From assembly GCF_009363855.1 (NCBI RefSeq), contig NZ_CP045423.1:1518001-1582000 (forward strand): a stretch of 64,000 bases of DNA, written 5' to 3'. Positions 48,128 to 58,084 of this stretch are shown here, piece after piece. The position numbers were made by a program, and so were the translations under genes. The notes beneath the pieces are model-generated. The model was not told the DNA's origin and did not search any database. It saw only the letters and a list, made by a program, of their open reading frames with translations. The first letter of the stretch is position 1, and each line of letters starts with the position of its first letter. Source of the stretch: Microvirga thermotolerans (lineage in GTDB: Bacteria; Pseudomonadota; Alphaproteobacteria; Rhizobiales; Beijerinckiaceae).

Positions 48128-48859
48128 TCACAAAGGATGTGTAACCCGCCGCAGGAAATCCTTGGTCCGTGCATGCTGAGGAGCATTCAGGATTTCACGG
48201 GCTTGACCCTGTTCGACGATGGTGCCGCCGTCGATGAAGAGCACACGATCGGCTACCTCCTTCGCGAAGCCCATTTCATGGGTGACGACGACCATCGTCA
48301 TGCCGTCGTCGGCCAGCTTGCGCATTACTCCCAGCACCTCGCCAACGAGTTCGGGATCGAGGGCCGACGTGGGTTCATCGAAGAGAATGGCCTTAGGCTG
48401 CATCGCCAGCGCTCGCGCGATCGCGACTCGCTGCTGTTGTCCGCCGGAGAGTTGAGGCGGGTAGGCGTTCGCCTTCTCCGCCAGGCCAACCTGCGCGAGC
48501 AGATGGCGGCCACGCTCCACCGCCTGCAGACGCGGCTCCTTTTTGACAAAGATCGGGCCTTCGATGACGTTCTCCAGTGCCGTACGGTGCGGGAACAGAT
48601 TGAACCGCTGGAACACCATCGAGACTTGCGTCCGCACGGATACGATCGATGGCGAGTTGCGGTCGACCTTGTGGCCTTCGACAAGGATCTCTCCAGTGTC
48701 ATAGCTCTCAAGTCCATTGATGCAGCGGAGGATCGTTGACTTTCCGGAGCCTGAGGGGCCGATGATGCAGACGACTTCGCCTTTGGCGACCGAGGCGCTG
48801 ACGCCGCGCAGGACATGATGCGTGTTGAAGCTTTTATGAACGTCCTTGAGCTCAATCAT
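48128..48859 (-). CDS. Polar amino acid ABC transporter ATPase
   Basis: A 243-residue GlnQ/HisP-type ATPase. Walker [11 protein letters not shown]-loop [16 protein letters not shown], signature [16 protein letters not shown], Walker [13 protein letters not shown] and switch VVTHEMGFA are all intact. It overlaps the permease gene by 4 bases and precedes the PuuB-like oxidase. Imported substrate is presumably a polar amino acid or polyamine conjugate. Confidence 0.94.
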   Translation of the reverse strand: MIELKDVHKSFNTHHVLRGVSASVAKGEVVCIIGPSGSGKSTILRCINGLESYDTGEILVEGHKVDRNSPSIVSVRTQVSMVFQRFNLFPHRTALENVIEGPIFVKKEPRLQAVERGRHLLAQVGLAEKANAYPPQLSGGQQQRVAIARALAMQPKAILFDEPTSALDPELVGEVLGVMRKLADDGMTMVVVTHEMGFAKEVADRVLFIDGGTIVEQGQAREILNAPQHARTKDFLRRVTHPL

Positions 48860-49509
48860 GCTTTGCCCTGCCTCTTCTCGAAGTGGCGTACGAGCAGGAT
48901 CAATGGCACGCTCATAGCAAGATAGATGAGTGCTACGAGGGTGAAGACGCTTGTATTCTTGAATGTGGATGAGGCAATGAGCTTGCCCTGCAGGGCCAAT
49001 TCGGCCACCGTGATCGTCGATGCCTGCGACGAGTCCTTCAGCATCATGATCATGACATTGCCGTAGGGCGGGAGTACGATCTTGACCGCTTGCGGCAGCA
49101 CGACGCGCCGCATTGTCATCCACCAGCCCATGCCGATGGCCTGTGCCGCCTCGATCTGACCGCGATCGATGGCTTCGATCCCGGCTCGAAAGTTCTCTGC
49201 CTGGTAAGCCGAATAGGCTATGCCCAGTCCAATGATGGCTGCTTGCAAGGCCGTCAGCGACACGCCCAGGTCAGGCATGACGAAGTACAGATAGAAGAGC
49301 TGGACGATGATGGGAATGCCGCGGATGACGTTGACGATGCCCGCGCTTGCGTTCGCGAGCAGCCCAATGCCCGAGACGCGCATCATTGCCCAGAGAAGGC
49401 CGAGCAAGGTCGACAGGACAAGCGAGCCGAACGTGACAATGATCGTCAGCTTGACCCCCTGGAAAAGGATCGGCAGGAACTCAACGGAATCGCGCAGGAA
49501 ACTTTGCAT
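48856..49509 (-). CDS. Polar amino acid ABC transporter permease
   Basis: A 217-residue HisMQ/GlnP-type permease. [20 protein letters not shown] is the typical second-loop motif and [20 protein letters not shown] the EAA loop. It is the only permease of this module, so it should act as a homodimer. It lies between the binding-protein and ATPase genes. Confidence 0.93.
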   Translation of the reverse strand: MQSFLRDSVEFLPILFQGVKLTIIVTFGSLVLSTLLGLLWAMMRVSGIGLLANASAGIVNVIRGIPIIVQLFYLYFVMPDLGVSLTALQAAIIGLGIAYSAYQAENFRAGIEAIDRGQIEAAQAIGMGWWMTMRRVVLPQAVKIVLPPYGNVMIMMLKDSSQASTITVAELALQGKLIASSTFKNTSVFTLVALIYLAMSVPLILLVRHFEKRQGKA

Positions 49510-49586
49510 TGAACACCGTCAGGGCAGGAACCGGCAGCAAGCGGGGACGGCAGCCCGGCTTTGCCGGGCCGCCAGGATTACGTCGA

Positions 49587-50357
49587 TCAAGACGCGCCAG
49601 ATGCCTTGATTCCCCATTTAGCCAGGATCCTGTCGACTGTTCCGTCGGCCTTGAGTTTGGCGAGGGAGGCGTTGATCTTCTTCAGGAGTTCCGTGTCAGA
49701 TTTGCGCACGCCGATTCCGACCGAGCCGACGATGCTCGGCTTGAACGATTCGACCAGGCGGACTTCAGGAAACATTCCCTGCTTGAGGTTGTAGGCGAGA
49801 ATAGGATAGTCGGCGAAGCCCGCTTGTAGGCGTTTCGTGTTCACGTCGCGCAGGATGTCGGGGATGGTGTCGTAGATCTTCACTTCGGGAAAGAAGCCTG
49901 ACTGCTTCAGGGGCTCGACGAAGGCCGTGCCGACCTGCGCACCGACCACGGTCCCCTTCAGATCCTCGAACTTCGTGTAATTCTTGGTGTCGGATGCGGG
50001 GACGATCAGGCCCTCGCCGTAAGCGTAGACCGGGTCCGAGAAGTCGATCACTTCCTTGCGCTGCGGCGTGATGAACATTGCCGCGGAGATGAGGTCGATC
50101 TTGTTCGAGGTCAGCGAGGCGATCAGGGTGGAGAATTGCATCGGCTCGATCTGAACCTTGAACCCGGCATCCTTGCCGATCTCTGTTATGAGGTCGACCA
50201 TGATGCCCTGGATCGTGTTCGACTTCGTGTCCAGGAAGGTGAAAGGAACACCGGTCGGCGTCGAGCCGACCTTCAGCACCTGCTGAGCGGAAGCAGGGGA
50301 TAGAGTGGCGAAAGCCAGAACCGCAGTTGCGGCTAGTGCGAGGCGCTTCAGGATCAT
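49587..50357 (-). CDS. Polar amino acid ABC transporter binding protein
   Basis: A 256-residue periplasmic binding protein of family 3. A signal peptide (LALAATAVLAFATLSPASA) precedes QQVLKVGSTPTGVPFTFLD. SLTSNKIDLISAAMFITPQR and VIDFSDPVYAYGEGLIVPAS are family marks. It heads the leftward module and is divergent from the XRE-cupin regulator over an AT-rich, palindrome-bearing gap. Confidence 0.93.
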   Translation of the reverse strand: MILKRLALAATAVLAFATLSPASAQQVLKVGSTPTGVPFTFLDTKSNTIQGIMVDLITEIGKDAGFKVQIEPMQFSTLIASLTSNKIDLISAAMFITPQRKEVIDFSDPVYAYGEGLIVPASDTKNYTKFEDLKGTVVGAQVGTAFVEPLKQSGFFPEVKIYDTIPDILRDVNTKRLQAGFADYPILAYNLKQGMFPEVRLVESFKPSIVGSVGIGVRKSDTELLKKINASLAKLKADGTVDRILAKWGIKASGAS

Positions 50358-50429
50358 TTGTGGTCTACCTCCGGGGCTGGCGCCGGCTCTGGATCCGACG
50401 CTCTTATGAACGGGAAATCTGGCGGTGTT

Positions 50430-50495
50430 TTTTCATCGCAATGAAAATTTGGTCACAAATTTGTGGACCGTGCAAGCAATTTTCACGATAATGAA
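50430..50495. promoter_or_regulatory. Operator cluster between binding-protein and XRE-cupin genes
   Basis: Three dyads lie in this AT-rich gap. TTTTCATCGCAATGAAAA (50430-50447) is a perfect palindrome with a CGCA centre. CACAAATTTGTG (50454-50465) is a perfect 12-base palindrome. TTTTCACGATAATGAA (50480-50495) repeats the first site imperfectly. The two TTTTCA-n5-ATGAA sites are likely targets of the XRE-cupin regulator. Confidence 0.65.
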
Positions 50496-50536
50496 TTTTC
50501 TAACGGCGCTTTTTTGCAGCGCCTTCAAAGGACAGG

Positions 50537-51157
50537 ATGAGTTTTGGTGATCCCATGAGCGCACCTGGGATGAGCGGCGCTGCTCAACAGGCCATGGAGC
50601 TTGAAGTCGGACAGCGGATCCGCGCCCTGCGGCGTATGCGCCGGCTTTCGCTCGAAACCGTCGCGAGCCGCACCGGCCTCTCCATCGGCTTTGTCAGTCA
50701 AATCGAGCGTGGCCTGTCGTCGCCGTCCCTGCGAGTTCTGGCGATGCTTGCCGATGCGCTCGGTGTAGGTCTGGCCGCCTTGTTCGGTACGGACAATAAA
50801 GATAGCAATGGAGATGCCGTCGTTACCCGGGAGCGGCAGCGGCCTGATCTCAAAATCTGGCGGTCGGGCATATCGAAGCAACTGCTGAGCGCAGCTGGGT
50901 CCGAGGGTCGGCTCAACCTGTTCCTGGTGCGGATGCAGCCCCTTGCGAGCACGGGCGATGAACTCTACACCCATGACGGCGAGGAAGCCGGTTTGGTGCT
51001 TGAAGGAGAAATGACGCTGGTCGTCGACGCCGAAAGTTGGACGTTGGGCCCCGGGGACAGCTTCCGCTTTGCGAGCCGCCGACCGCATCGCTTCGGCAAC
51101 CCTTCCCAAGACACGAATACCGTCGTGTTATGGGTGAACTGTATCACTGGCTCATAA
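50537..51157 (+). CDS. XRE-family regulator with cupin domain
   Basis: A 206-residue regulator. Residues about 28-83 are a helix-turn-helix (LRRMRRLSLETVASRTGLSI, then GFVSQIERGLSSPSLRVLAM). Residues about 125-200 form a cupin (EEAGLVLEGEMTLVVDAESW, then PGDSFRFASRRPHRFGNPS), which would bind the effector. This type (PuuR-like) controls polyamine and amino-acid catabolism. It is divergent from the transporter-oxidase operon it most likely controls. Start choice between 50537 and 50555 is open. Confidence 0.9.
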   Translation: MSFGDPMSAPGMSGAAQQAMELEVGQRIRALRRMRRLSLETVASRTGLSIGFVSQIERGLSSPSLRVLAMLADALGVGLAALFGTDNKDSNGDAVVTRERQRPDLKIWRSGISKQLLSAAGSEGRLNLFLVRMQPLASTGDELYTHDGEEAGLVLEGEMTLVVDAESWTLGPGDSFRFASRRPHRFGNPSQDTNTVVLWVNCITGS

Positions 51158-51790
51158 GAGCTGTGATGAAATCCGGGACACAGCTGCAATGGCCTTTGCG
51201 GTTTATGGGAGACCGCCGGTCGACGATCCGCTCTGTTGTGTTTGTTCAAGTGTCGCCGGCTTTCGGTCGGCACGATCCCGTCGTGCGGTCCGGTGGCAAG
51301 GCGGATCGCCAGTGCCGGGCTGTCGCTAGTGGATCCATCTGATCGACCCTATGACGCTCCATCCGCGCAGAACCGGGGCGGCTTGGCGCTCCCTGCGCAA
51401 GGCCCTGAAGGCGAGGGGTAACTTTCGGCCGTGCACAGATGCCGTGCATCGCGCCTCAAAATACCTGAACAACGCGATGGAAGCGGGTCGCCGCGCATCC
51501 CCACGCGTCATGAGCCGCCCGCGGCTTTCAGGGAATGGGAACAGGCACAGCGACAATCAGGGACTTTCCGGTCACGCGCGTGATCTGTCGTGGTCTTTGC
51601 ATGCTGCCGGCACCGGGGGCGCTGGCGGAATCCGCCTCCTCGACCGCTCTTCGGTTGGCGCCCGAACGAGCCGGTTGATCGGCTCGTTGCGCCGCTCTCA
51701 GGTTCACGCAACAAGGCTGCGCTTCCGGGCGGCCCCATCCGGCGGCCCAAAAGGGCTGAGATATCCTGATGCAGGCCCCATCCGTTTTTC
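51158..51790. other. Intergenic region with an IS6-family scrap
   Basis: No intact gene is seen. At about 51420-51530 rightward, a frame reads HRASKYLNNAMEAGRRA, which recalls the (H/R)xSxYLNN-x-EADH region of IS6-family transposases, with frame breaks around it. The rest is GC-rich sequence without recognisable coding. Confidence 0.5.
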
Positions 51791-51804
51791 CAATTAGAAA
51801 AAAC

Positions 51805-51833
51805 TTGACACAAAAATTTTGTCAGAAGATAAA
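51805..51833 (+). promoter_or_regulatory. Promoter and overlapping palindrome of the Lrp-type gene
   Basis: TTGACA (51805-51810) and GATAAA (51828-51833) are spaced by 17 bases. The -35 box runs into TGACACAAAAATTTTGTCA (51806-51824), a near-palindrome. Overlap of operator and promoter suits autoregulation by the Lrp/AsnC protein that starts 20 bases on. Confidence 0.65.
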
Positions 51834-51853
51834 AACTTGGGAAAAAATTAGCA

Positions 51854-52378
51854 ATGCGTGAAAAACTGGACCGCGCAGATCGGCGTCTCGCCAAATTGCT
51901 GTCTCGCGAAGGGCGCGAGGGCGTAAACGACTTGGCTGCGCAGCTGGACCTGAGCCCGCCGACAGTCCGGTCGCGCCTCAAGACCCTGATCGAGCGCAAT
52001 CTGCTGAAGATCGTCGGCGTGCTCAACGTCGCCGAACGTCCCGAGTTGATCGTCGCCATCGTCGGCATTCATGCCAATGGACACGGCCGCCTCGATGAGA
52101 TTGCCAAGCGCATGGCCGAGTTGCCCTTTGTCACATCCGTCAGCATCGTGACTGGGCGCTACGACCTGATTGCGGAAGTGCTGTTCGAAGGTGACATGGA
52201 GGATCTCTATCGTGTCACCAGCACCCTGTTGCCAGGCCTTGCCGAGCCGGGGGTGATCCGGGGCAGCGAGACCTTCGTGGTGATGAAGTCCCACAACAAG
52301 TGGGTCAGCCTGCCGAAAGGCGTCTGGGATGAGGATTCCGGCGATGCCACCGCGGCTGCCGGATCGGGCCGGGAGTGA
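51854..52378 (+). CDS. Lrp/AsnC family regulator
   Basis: A 174-residue regulator. The N-terminal helix-turn-helix is LAAQLDLSPPTVRSRLKTLI and the RAM ligand-binding domain follows from about residue 70 (FVTSVSIVTGRYDLIAEVLF). The C-terminal 25 residues extend beyond the usual fold. It precedes a rightward transporter-oxidase module and probably controls it in response to an amino acid. Its promoter region is strikingly AT-rich. Confidence 0.92.
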   Translation: MREKLDRADRRLAKLLSREGREGVNDLAAQLDLSPPTVRSRLKTLIERNLLKIVGVLNVAERPELIVAIVGIHANGHGRLDEIAKRMAELPFVTSVSIVTGRYDLIAEVLFEGDMEDLYRVTSTLLPGLAEPGVIRGSETFVVMKSHNKWVSLPKGVWDEDSGDATAAAGSGRE

Positions 52379-52442
52379 CGGTCGGCCCCAACAAAACCGT
52401 CCGCCGGAGTCACCGGCACTACATGAGCAAGGGAGTGAAGAG

Positions 52443-53246
52443 ATGAGAAAAATCAGTGCCTTCATCATGACGGCGGCGCTGGCCATCATGGGGCAAGCCG
52501 CGAGCTCGGCGAAAGTCGAGGCGGGCACGCTGGACGAAATCCTCAAGCGCGGCGAACTGCGCGTAGCCGTCCAGACGCAGGGTCCTCCGTTCTCGTTCAT
52601 GGACAAGAACGGCAAGCGGACGGGCTCCGCCGTCGAGCTCGCGAAGCTGATGGCCGACAAAATGGGCGTCAAGGTCGTATATCTCGACTTCGACTGGGAC
52701 GGCCTGCTGCCGGCCCTGATGTCGGGCAAGGCGGATATCCTGGCCGCCGACATGACGCCGACCCTGGCGCGCGCCACGAAGGTCGCCTTCACCAAGCCGT
52801 TCATGTATGTCGGCGCGGTCGCCTTCGCCAAGGGCGGCGGCGCGTTCAAGTCGCTTGAAGACTGCAAGAAACCCGGCGCCACCATTGCCGTGCTGCTGGG
52901 CTCATCCGGCGAAAAGCTTGCACCGACCGTGTTCCCGCAAGGCAAGATCAAGTCGTTCAAGGGCGGCGGCACGCTGCTGCTGGATGCGGTGGCGGGCGGC
53001 CAGGCCGATTGCGGGCTGAACGACAATTCAGCTGTCGCGGCTCAGGCCTCGGCCTACGATCCGGGCACGATCGCCATCTTCCCGGAACTGCTGTCGAAAG
53101 AGCCGCTGGCCTATGCGGTGCGTTACGACTCTCTGGACCTGCTGACCTGGGCCAACCTGTTCATCGACACCGCCACGCTCGACGGCAGCCTGCAGGCGAA
53201 CCTCGATTATTGGGTGACCTCGGCGAAGTGGAAGGCCGAGCACTAA
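52443..53246 (+). CDS. Amino acid ABC transporter binding protein (module 2)
   Basis: A 267-residue family 3 binding protein from ATG 52443. The signal peptide is ISAFIMTAALAIMGQAASSA. LDEILKRGELRVAVQTQGPP opens the mature protein and MSGKADILAADMTPTLARAT is a family mark. GAGTGAAGAG before the ATG supports the start. It is followed by a hairpin and then by two permease genes. Confidence 0.93.
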   Translation: MRKISAFIMTAALAIMGQAASSAKVEAGTLDEILKRGELRVAVQTQGPPFSFMDKNGKRTGSAVELAKLMADKMGVKVVYLDFDWDGLLPALMSGKADILAADMTPTLARATKVAFTKPFMYVGAVAFAKGGGAFKSLEDCKKPGATIAVLLGSSGEKLAPTVFPQGKIKSFKGGGTLLLDAVAGGQADCGLNDNSAVAAQASAYDPGTIAIFPELLSKEPLAYAVRYDSLDLLTWANLFIDTATLDGSLQANLDYWVTSAKWKAEH

Positions 53247-53255
53247 GATCCGAAG

Positions 53256-53282
53256 GCTCCGCGGAACCGATCCGCGGAGCCG
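53256..53282 (+). terminator. Hairpin between binding-protein and permease genes
   Basis: GGCTCCGCGGA (53256-53266) pairs perfectly with TCCGCGGAGCC (53272-53282), followed by a weak GTTT. Such stems often stabilise the abundant binding-protein transcript and reduce reading into the permeases. Confidence 0.65.
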
Positions 53283-53313
53283 TTTCCGATATGTCCCAAC
53301 CCTGCGGAACACC

Positions 53314-53982
53314 ATGCTGGGATCGTTGAACACGCGCGTGATGCTGGAATACCTGCCCGACATCTGGCAGGGATTTCTGTCAACGCTGATGTTGTCGGCT
53401 GCAGGATTCGCAGGCGCTCTGGCGCTGGGAATTGTTGCTTGCGCATTGAGCATTCAGCCTCTGCGCTGGCTGAGGCTTTCGGCCACCGTCTATATCGACA
53501 CGATCCGCGCGACGCCGTTGCTCGCACAGCTTTACTTCATGTATTTCGGCCTCCCCCGGCTGGGGGTCGTGCTGCCCGAGGTGCTCATCGGCATCATCGT
53601 CCTGTCGCTGAATTCAGGGGCCTACGTGGCCGAGATCATCCGCTCGGGTATCCTGTCGATCTCGCGCGGTCAGGTCGAGGCGGCGATCAGTTCGGGCATG
53701 ACTTATCTGCAGCGCATGCGGCTGATCATCCTGCCCCAGGCGTTGCGCCCCACCATATCGCCTCTCATCGGGCAGGCCATCGTGCTGGTCAAGGACAGTT
53801 CGCTCCTGTCGCTCATTTCCGTGGTGGAGCTGACGCGAGCCGGCCAGATGATCGCCATCGACCGCTTCATGCCGATCGAGGGGCTCGTCGCCACCGCGCT
53901 GGCCTATCTTGTGCTGTACTATCTGCTCAAATCTCTCGCAGGAATCTGGTCGCACCAGAACCGCCTGCCAGGTCGGGCCTGA
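53314..53982 (+). CDS. Amino acid ABC transporter permease A (module 2)
   Basis: A 222-residue HisMQ-type permease with about five membrane segments. IRATPLLAQLYFMYFGLPRL is the loop motif; ISRGQVEAAISSGMTYLQRM is the EAA loop and VLVKDSSLLSLISVVELTRA follows. It pairs with permease B, 10 bases downstream. Confidence 0.93.
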   Translation: MLGSLNTRVMLEYLPDIWQGFLSTLMLSAAGFAGALALGIVACALSIQPLRWLRLSATVYIDTIRATPLLAQLYFMYFGLPRLGVVLPEVLIGIIVLSLNSGAYVAEIIRSGILSISRGQVEAAISSGMTYLQRMRLIILPQALRPTISPLIGQAIVLVKDSSLLSLISVVELTRAGQMIAIDRFMPIEGLVATALAYLVLYYLLKSLAGIWSHQNRLPGRA

Positions 53983-53992
53983 GGGGGCGCGC

Positions 53993-54655
53993 ATGTTCTG
54001 GCTGCAATTGAACCGCGTCATCGGTTACTGGCCCGTGCTGCTCAAGGGCATCGGCATGACGCTGGCCCTTTCGGTGCTTTCGCTCCTGATCGGCATCGTC
54101 ATCGGCTTTGCCTTCGGCATTCTGCGCGCCGGGCCGAACCGGACACTCTCCCGGGCGGTCGGACTTTACGTCGATTTCTTCCGCGGCACGCCCTTCCTCG
54201 TGCAGGTGTTCATCGTCTTCTTCATCCTGCCGGAGATCGGGATCGAACTGTCGGCCTTCACGGCCGGGGTGGTCGCCCTGTCGAACGCGGCCGCCTGCTT
54301 CATCGGCGAGATCGTCGCCGCGGGCATTCAGTCGGTTCCCGCCGGCCAGACCGAGGCAGCCGCGGCCTCTGGCTTCACGCGCGCTCAACAGATGCGGCTG
54401 ATCGTCCTGCCGCAGGCCGTGCGCGTGGTGACACCTTCGCTGGTGGGACAGTTCGTGCTCATGATCAAGGACAGTTCCGTGGTCTCGGCGATCGGCCTTC
54501 TGGATCTCACGCGCTCCGGCTGGATGATCGTGCAGAGCGTTCCGAACGGCTTGCTGGTCTTCGGCATCGTCGGCATCGGCTATTTCCTGATCTGCTACCC
54601 ACTGATCTGGCTCTCGCGCCGCATGGAGCGGCGCGGCCAGGCTCCCATCCTGTAA
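53993..54655 (+). CDS. Amino acid ABC transporter permease B (module 2)
   Basis: A 220-residue HisMQ-type permease from ATG 53993. [20 protein letters not shown] is the loop motif, and [20 protein letters not shown] the EAA loop. It should form a heterodimer with permease A, in contrast to the single permease of module 1. Confidence 0.93.
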   Translation: MFWLQLNRVIGYWPVLLKGIGMTLALSVLSLLIGIVIGFAFGILRAGPNRTLSRAVGLYVDFFRGTPFLVQVFIVFFILPEIGIELSAFTAGVVALSNAAACFIGEIVAAGIQSVPAGQTEAAAASGFTRAQQMRLIVLPQAVRVVTPSLVGQFVLMIKDSSVVSAIGLLDLTRSGWMIVQSVPNGLLVFGIVGIGYFLICYPLIWLSRRMERRGQAPIL

Positions 54656-54692
54656 CCCGGCAGTGGCCCACTGCCGGTCAAGGAAGCCACCC

Positions 54693-55421
<729 letters not shown>

Positions 55422-55458
55422 CCGCCGGCGCCTTGGTTGAAGCGGCCGCTTTGAACGG

Positions 55459-56736
55459 ATGATTTCCTTGGAACAGCACTCGAAAGACCGGGGCGGCGCT
55501 GCTGTCGCCGTTGTCGGCGCCGGAATCGTCGGCTGCGCCACGGCGCTGGCCCTGGCATCGGAAGGCCACCGGGTTACAGTTTTCGATCCGGATGCCCCCG
55601 GGGCCGGCACCTCGTCTGGCAATGCCGGCGCCATCGTGACCGGCTCGGTCACGCCGACCGCCACGCCCGCCGTGCTGAAGGCACTGCCGTCCTATCTCCT
55701 GGACAGAAGCTCGCCCGCCGTGCTGCGCCTGCGGCATGCGCCGAAGGCCCTGCCCTGGCTCCTGCGCTTCATCCGCGCCGGCATGCCGGCGGAGGTGAAT
55801 CGCATTGCCGCTGCCCTCAGCCCCCTTGTGTCGCGCTCGCTCGAGGCTCATCGCGCCCTGGCTGCGCTTGCAGGGGCCGACGGGCTGATTACCCAGGAAG
55901 GCTGGCTCAAGGTTTATGCGAGCGAAGCCGAGTTCGCCGGCTCGGCCCTCGATCGCCGGCTGATGGACCGGCACGGGGTGAATTACCGGATTCTCAGCCG
56001 GAAGGAGGTCACCGACCTCGAGCCCAACCTGGACCCTGCACTCTGCGCCATCGGCTTCCATCAGCCGGAAAGCGGCTTCGTCCGCTTCCCGCAGGGGTTG
56101 GCGCAAGCCTATCTTGACGCTGCGGTCCGCCGGGGCGCGAGGCACCTGCGCCAGAAGGTGCGTGGCGCCGCCCGCCGCTCCGGAGGAGTCACTGTTCATG
56201 CGGAAGGCGGGGCCAAGGACTTCGACAGGCTCGTGATCTGCGCGGGAGCTTGGTCGGCTCCTCTGGCCCGCACGCTCGGCGACCGGGTCAGCCTCGACAC
56301 GGAGCGCGGCTATCACATCGGCTTCGGCCCCGGCACAGCGTCGTTGATGCGTGGCCCTGTGGTCTTTCCGGCGCTGTCGATGGTTCTTACGCCCATGCAT
56401 GATGGCATCAGGCTGGTGAGCGGGGACGAGCTCGCCGGTTTGAACGCACCGCCGGACTACCGCCGCATTCGGGCGTTGATCCCGCGGGCGCACCGTGCCC
56501 TGCCGGCCCTGCGCGAGGCCGCCCCCGCAACAGAGTGGATGGGATTTCGCCCGTCTACCCCGGACTCGCTGCCCGTGATCGGGCCATCGGCTCATGGCGG
56601 CGAGGTGATCTACGCTTTCGGCCACGGTCACCTCGGCCTGACGCTTGCCGCCATCACGGCACGAATGGTGGCAGACACCATCGCCGGCCGCCCGGCAGCT
56701 TTCGATCCCGCGCCCTATCTTGCAGCACGGTTCTGA
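55459..56736 (+). CDS. DadA-like FAD amino-acid dehydrogenase
   Basis: A 425-residue DAO-family enzyme resembling D-amino-acid dehydrogenase. AVVGAGIVGCATALALASEG is the FAD motif, followed by GTSSGNAGAIVTGSVTPTAT, a DadA-like stretch. The C-terminal WMGFRPSTPDSLPVIGPSAH and YAFGHGHLGLTLAAITARMV are typical. It deaminates an amino acid to a keto acid, passing electrons to the respiratory chain. Together with the next gene it might form a two-subunit oxidase; that is inference. Confidence 0.87.
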   Translation: MISLEQHSKDRGGAAVAVVGAGIVGCATALALASEGHRVTVFDPDAPGAGTSSGNAGAIVTGSVTPTATPAVLKALPSYLLDRSSPAVLRLRHAPKALPWLLRFIRAGMPAEVNRIAAALSPLVSRSLEAHRALAALAGADGLITQEGWLKVYASEAEFAGSALDRRLMDRHGVNYRILSRKEVTDLEPNLDPALCAIGFHQPESGFVRFPQGLAQAYLDAAVRRGARHLRQKVRGAARRSGGVTVHAEGGAKDFDRLVICAGAWSAPLARTLGDRVSLDTERGYHIGFGPGTASLMRGPVVFPALSMVLTPMHDGIRLVSGDELAGLNAPPDYRRIRALIPRAHRALPALREAAPATEWMGFRPSTPDSLPVIGPSAHGGEVIYAFGHGHLGLTLAAITARMVADTIAGRPAAFDPAPYLAARF

Positions 56737-56737
56737 A

Positions 56738-58078
56738 ATGACGGATGTCCCCATCACGGTTGCCGGTCACCCCGCATACACGGGCTCCCTGCCGGAGGCC
56801 GTTGACGTTGCCGTGATCGGGGGCGGCATCATCGGCCTCATGGGAGCCTGGGCGCTCGCGGCCGAAGGTAAGCGGGTGCTGCTTTGCGAAAAGGGCCGTC
56901 TCGCAGGCGAGCAGTCGGGTCGCAACTGGGGGTGGATCCGCCAGCAGGGCCGCGACATCGCGGAACTGCCGATCATGATGGAGGCGATCCGCCTCTGGGC
57001 CGACCTGCCGGATGCCCTTCGGGCTGCCATCGGCTTTCGCCAGCAGGGGATCACCTATCTTGCCCGCACCGAGGCGCGCATGGACGCCTTCGCCCGCTGG
57101 CTCGCTCTCGCCCGTCCCTATGGCATCGACACCCGCCTGCTGTCGCGCCGCGAGACCGAGGCCCTCCTGCCCAATGCAGCCGGATGGGTCGGGGCGCTGC
57201 ATACCCCGTCGGACGCCGTGGCCGAGCCCTTCGTCACCGTGCCCGTCCTCGCCCGCGTAGCGGCGGAAGCGGGGGTGATCATCCGCGAGGGCTGCGCGGT
57301 GCGCGGGCTCGAGACCTCGGGCGGCTGCCTCTCCGCCATCGTGACCGAGGCCGGCATCGTGCGCTGCACACAGGCCGTTCTCGCCGGGGGCGCTTGGTCT
57401 GCGCTGTTCCTGCGGTCCCATGGTGTCGACCTGCCCCAACTTTCAGTTCTTTCCAGCGTGTCGGCCACGCCCCCCCTGCCTGAGTTCTTCGGGGGCGCCG
57501 CCTGCGACGACCGGTTCGCCATCGGCCGCCGTGCGGATGGCGGCTATACCCTTGCACCGTGGTCGTTCCATGAATTCTTCATTGGCCCGGACGCTTTCCG
57601 GAACCTGCAGGCCTTCCTGCCTCAGATCCGCGCCGACCTGTCGAGCACGCATTTCCGACCTGCCGCGCCCAAGGGCTATCCGGATGCATGGGGCACGCCG
57701 CGCCGCTGGAGGCTGACCGACGAGACCCCGTTCGAGCGGTGCCGCATCTTGAACCCGCGTCCCAACAAGGCGGAGCTTGCTCGCCTGCGAACCCGCTTCG
57801 CCAAGACCTTCCCTAAGATAGGTAAACCGGAAATCGCCGCGACCTGGGCAGGCATGATCGACGTGCTGCCTGATGCCCTGCCGGTGATCGATCATACGCC
57901 TCTTCCTGGCCTGATTATCGCCACAGGAATGAGCGGGCATGGCTTTGGCATTGCCCCTGCCATTGGCAAAGCGATCGCCGACATTGCCCAGGGCCGCATT
58001 CCGAGCCAGGACCTGACAGCCTTCCGCTATGAGCGCTTCAGGAAGGGAACCGGCCTGGGCCAGAGCAGTGCTCTGTGA
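56738..58078 (+). CDS. FAD-dependent amino-acid/amine oxidoreductase
   Basis: A 446-residue DAO-family flavoenzyme starting 1 base after the DadA-like gene. VDVAVIGGGIIGLMGAWALA is the FAD motif; LAGEQSGRNWGWIRQQGRDI marks a distinct subfamily of unassigned oxidases. TWAGMIDVLPDALPVIDHTP and GMSGHGFGIAPAIGKAIADI close the fold. It is different from both the DadA-like neighbour and the PuuB-like enzyme of module 1. Substrate is unknown. Confidence 0.86.
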   Translation: MTDVPITVAGHPAYTGSLPEAVDVAVIGGGIIGLMGAWALAAEGKRVLLCEKGRLAGEQSGRNWGWIRQQGRDIAELPIMMEAIRLWADLPDALRAAIGFRQQGITYLARTEARMDAFARWLALARPYGIDTRLLSRRETEALLPNAAGWVGALHTPSDAVAEPFVTVPVLARVAAEAGVIIREGCAVRGLETSGGCLSAIVTEAGIVRCTQAVLAGGAWSALFLRSHGVDLPQLSVLSSVSATPPLPEFFGGAACDDRFAIGRRADGGYTLAPWSFHEFFIGPDAFRNLQAFLPQIRADLSSTHFRPAAPKGYPDAWGTPRRWRLTDETPFERCRILNPRPNKAELARLRTRFAKTFPKIGKPEIAATWAGMIDVLPDALPVIDHTPLPGLIIATGMSGHGFGIAPAIGKAIADIAQGRIPSQDLTAFRYERFRKGTGLGQSSAL

Positions 58079-58084
58079 GCGCAA

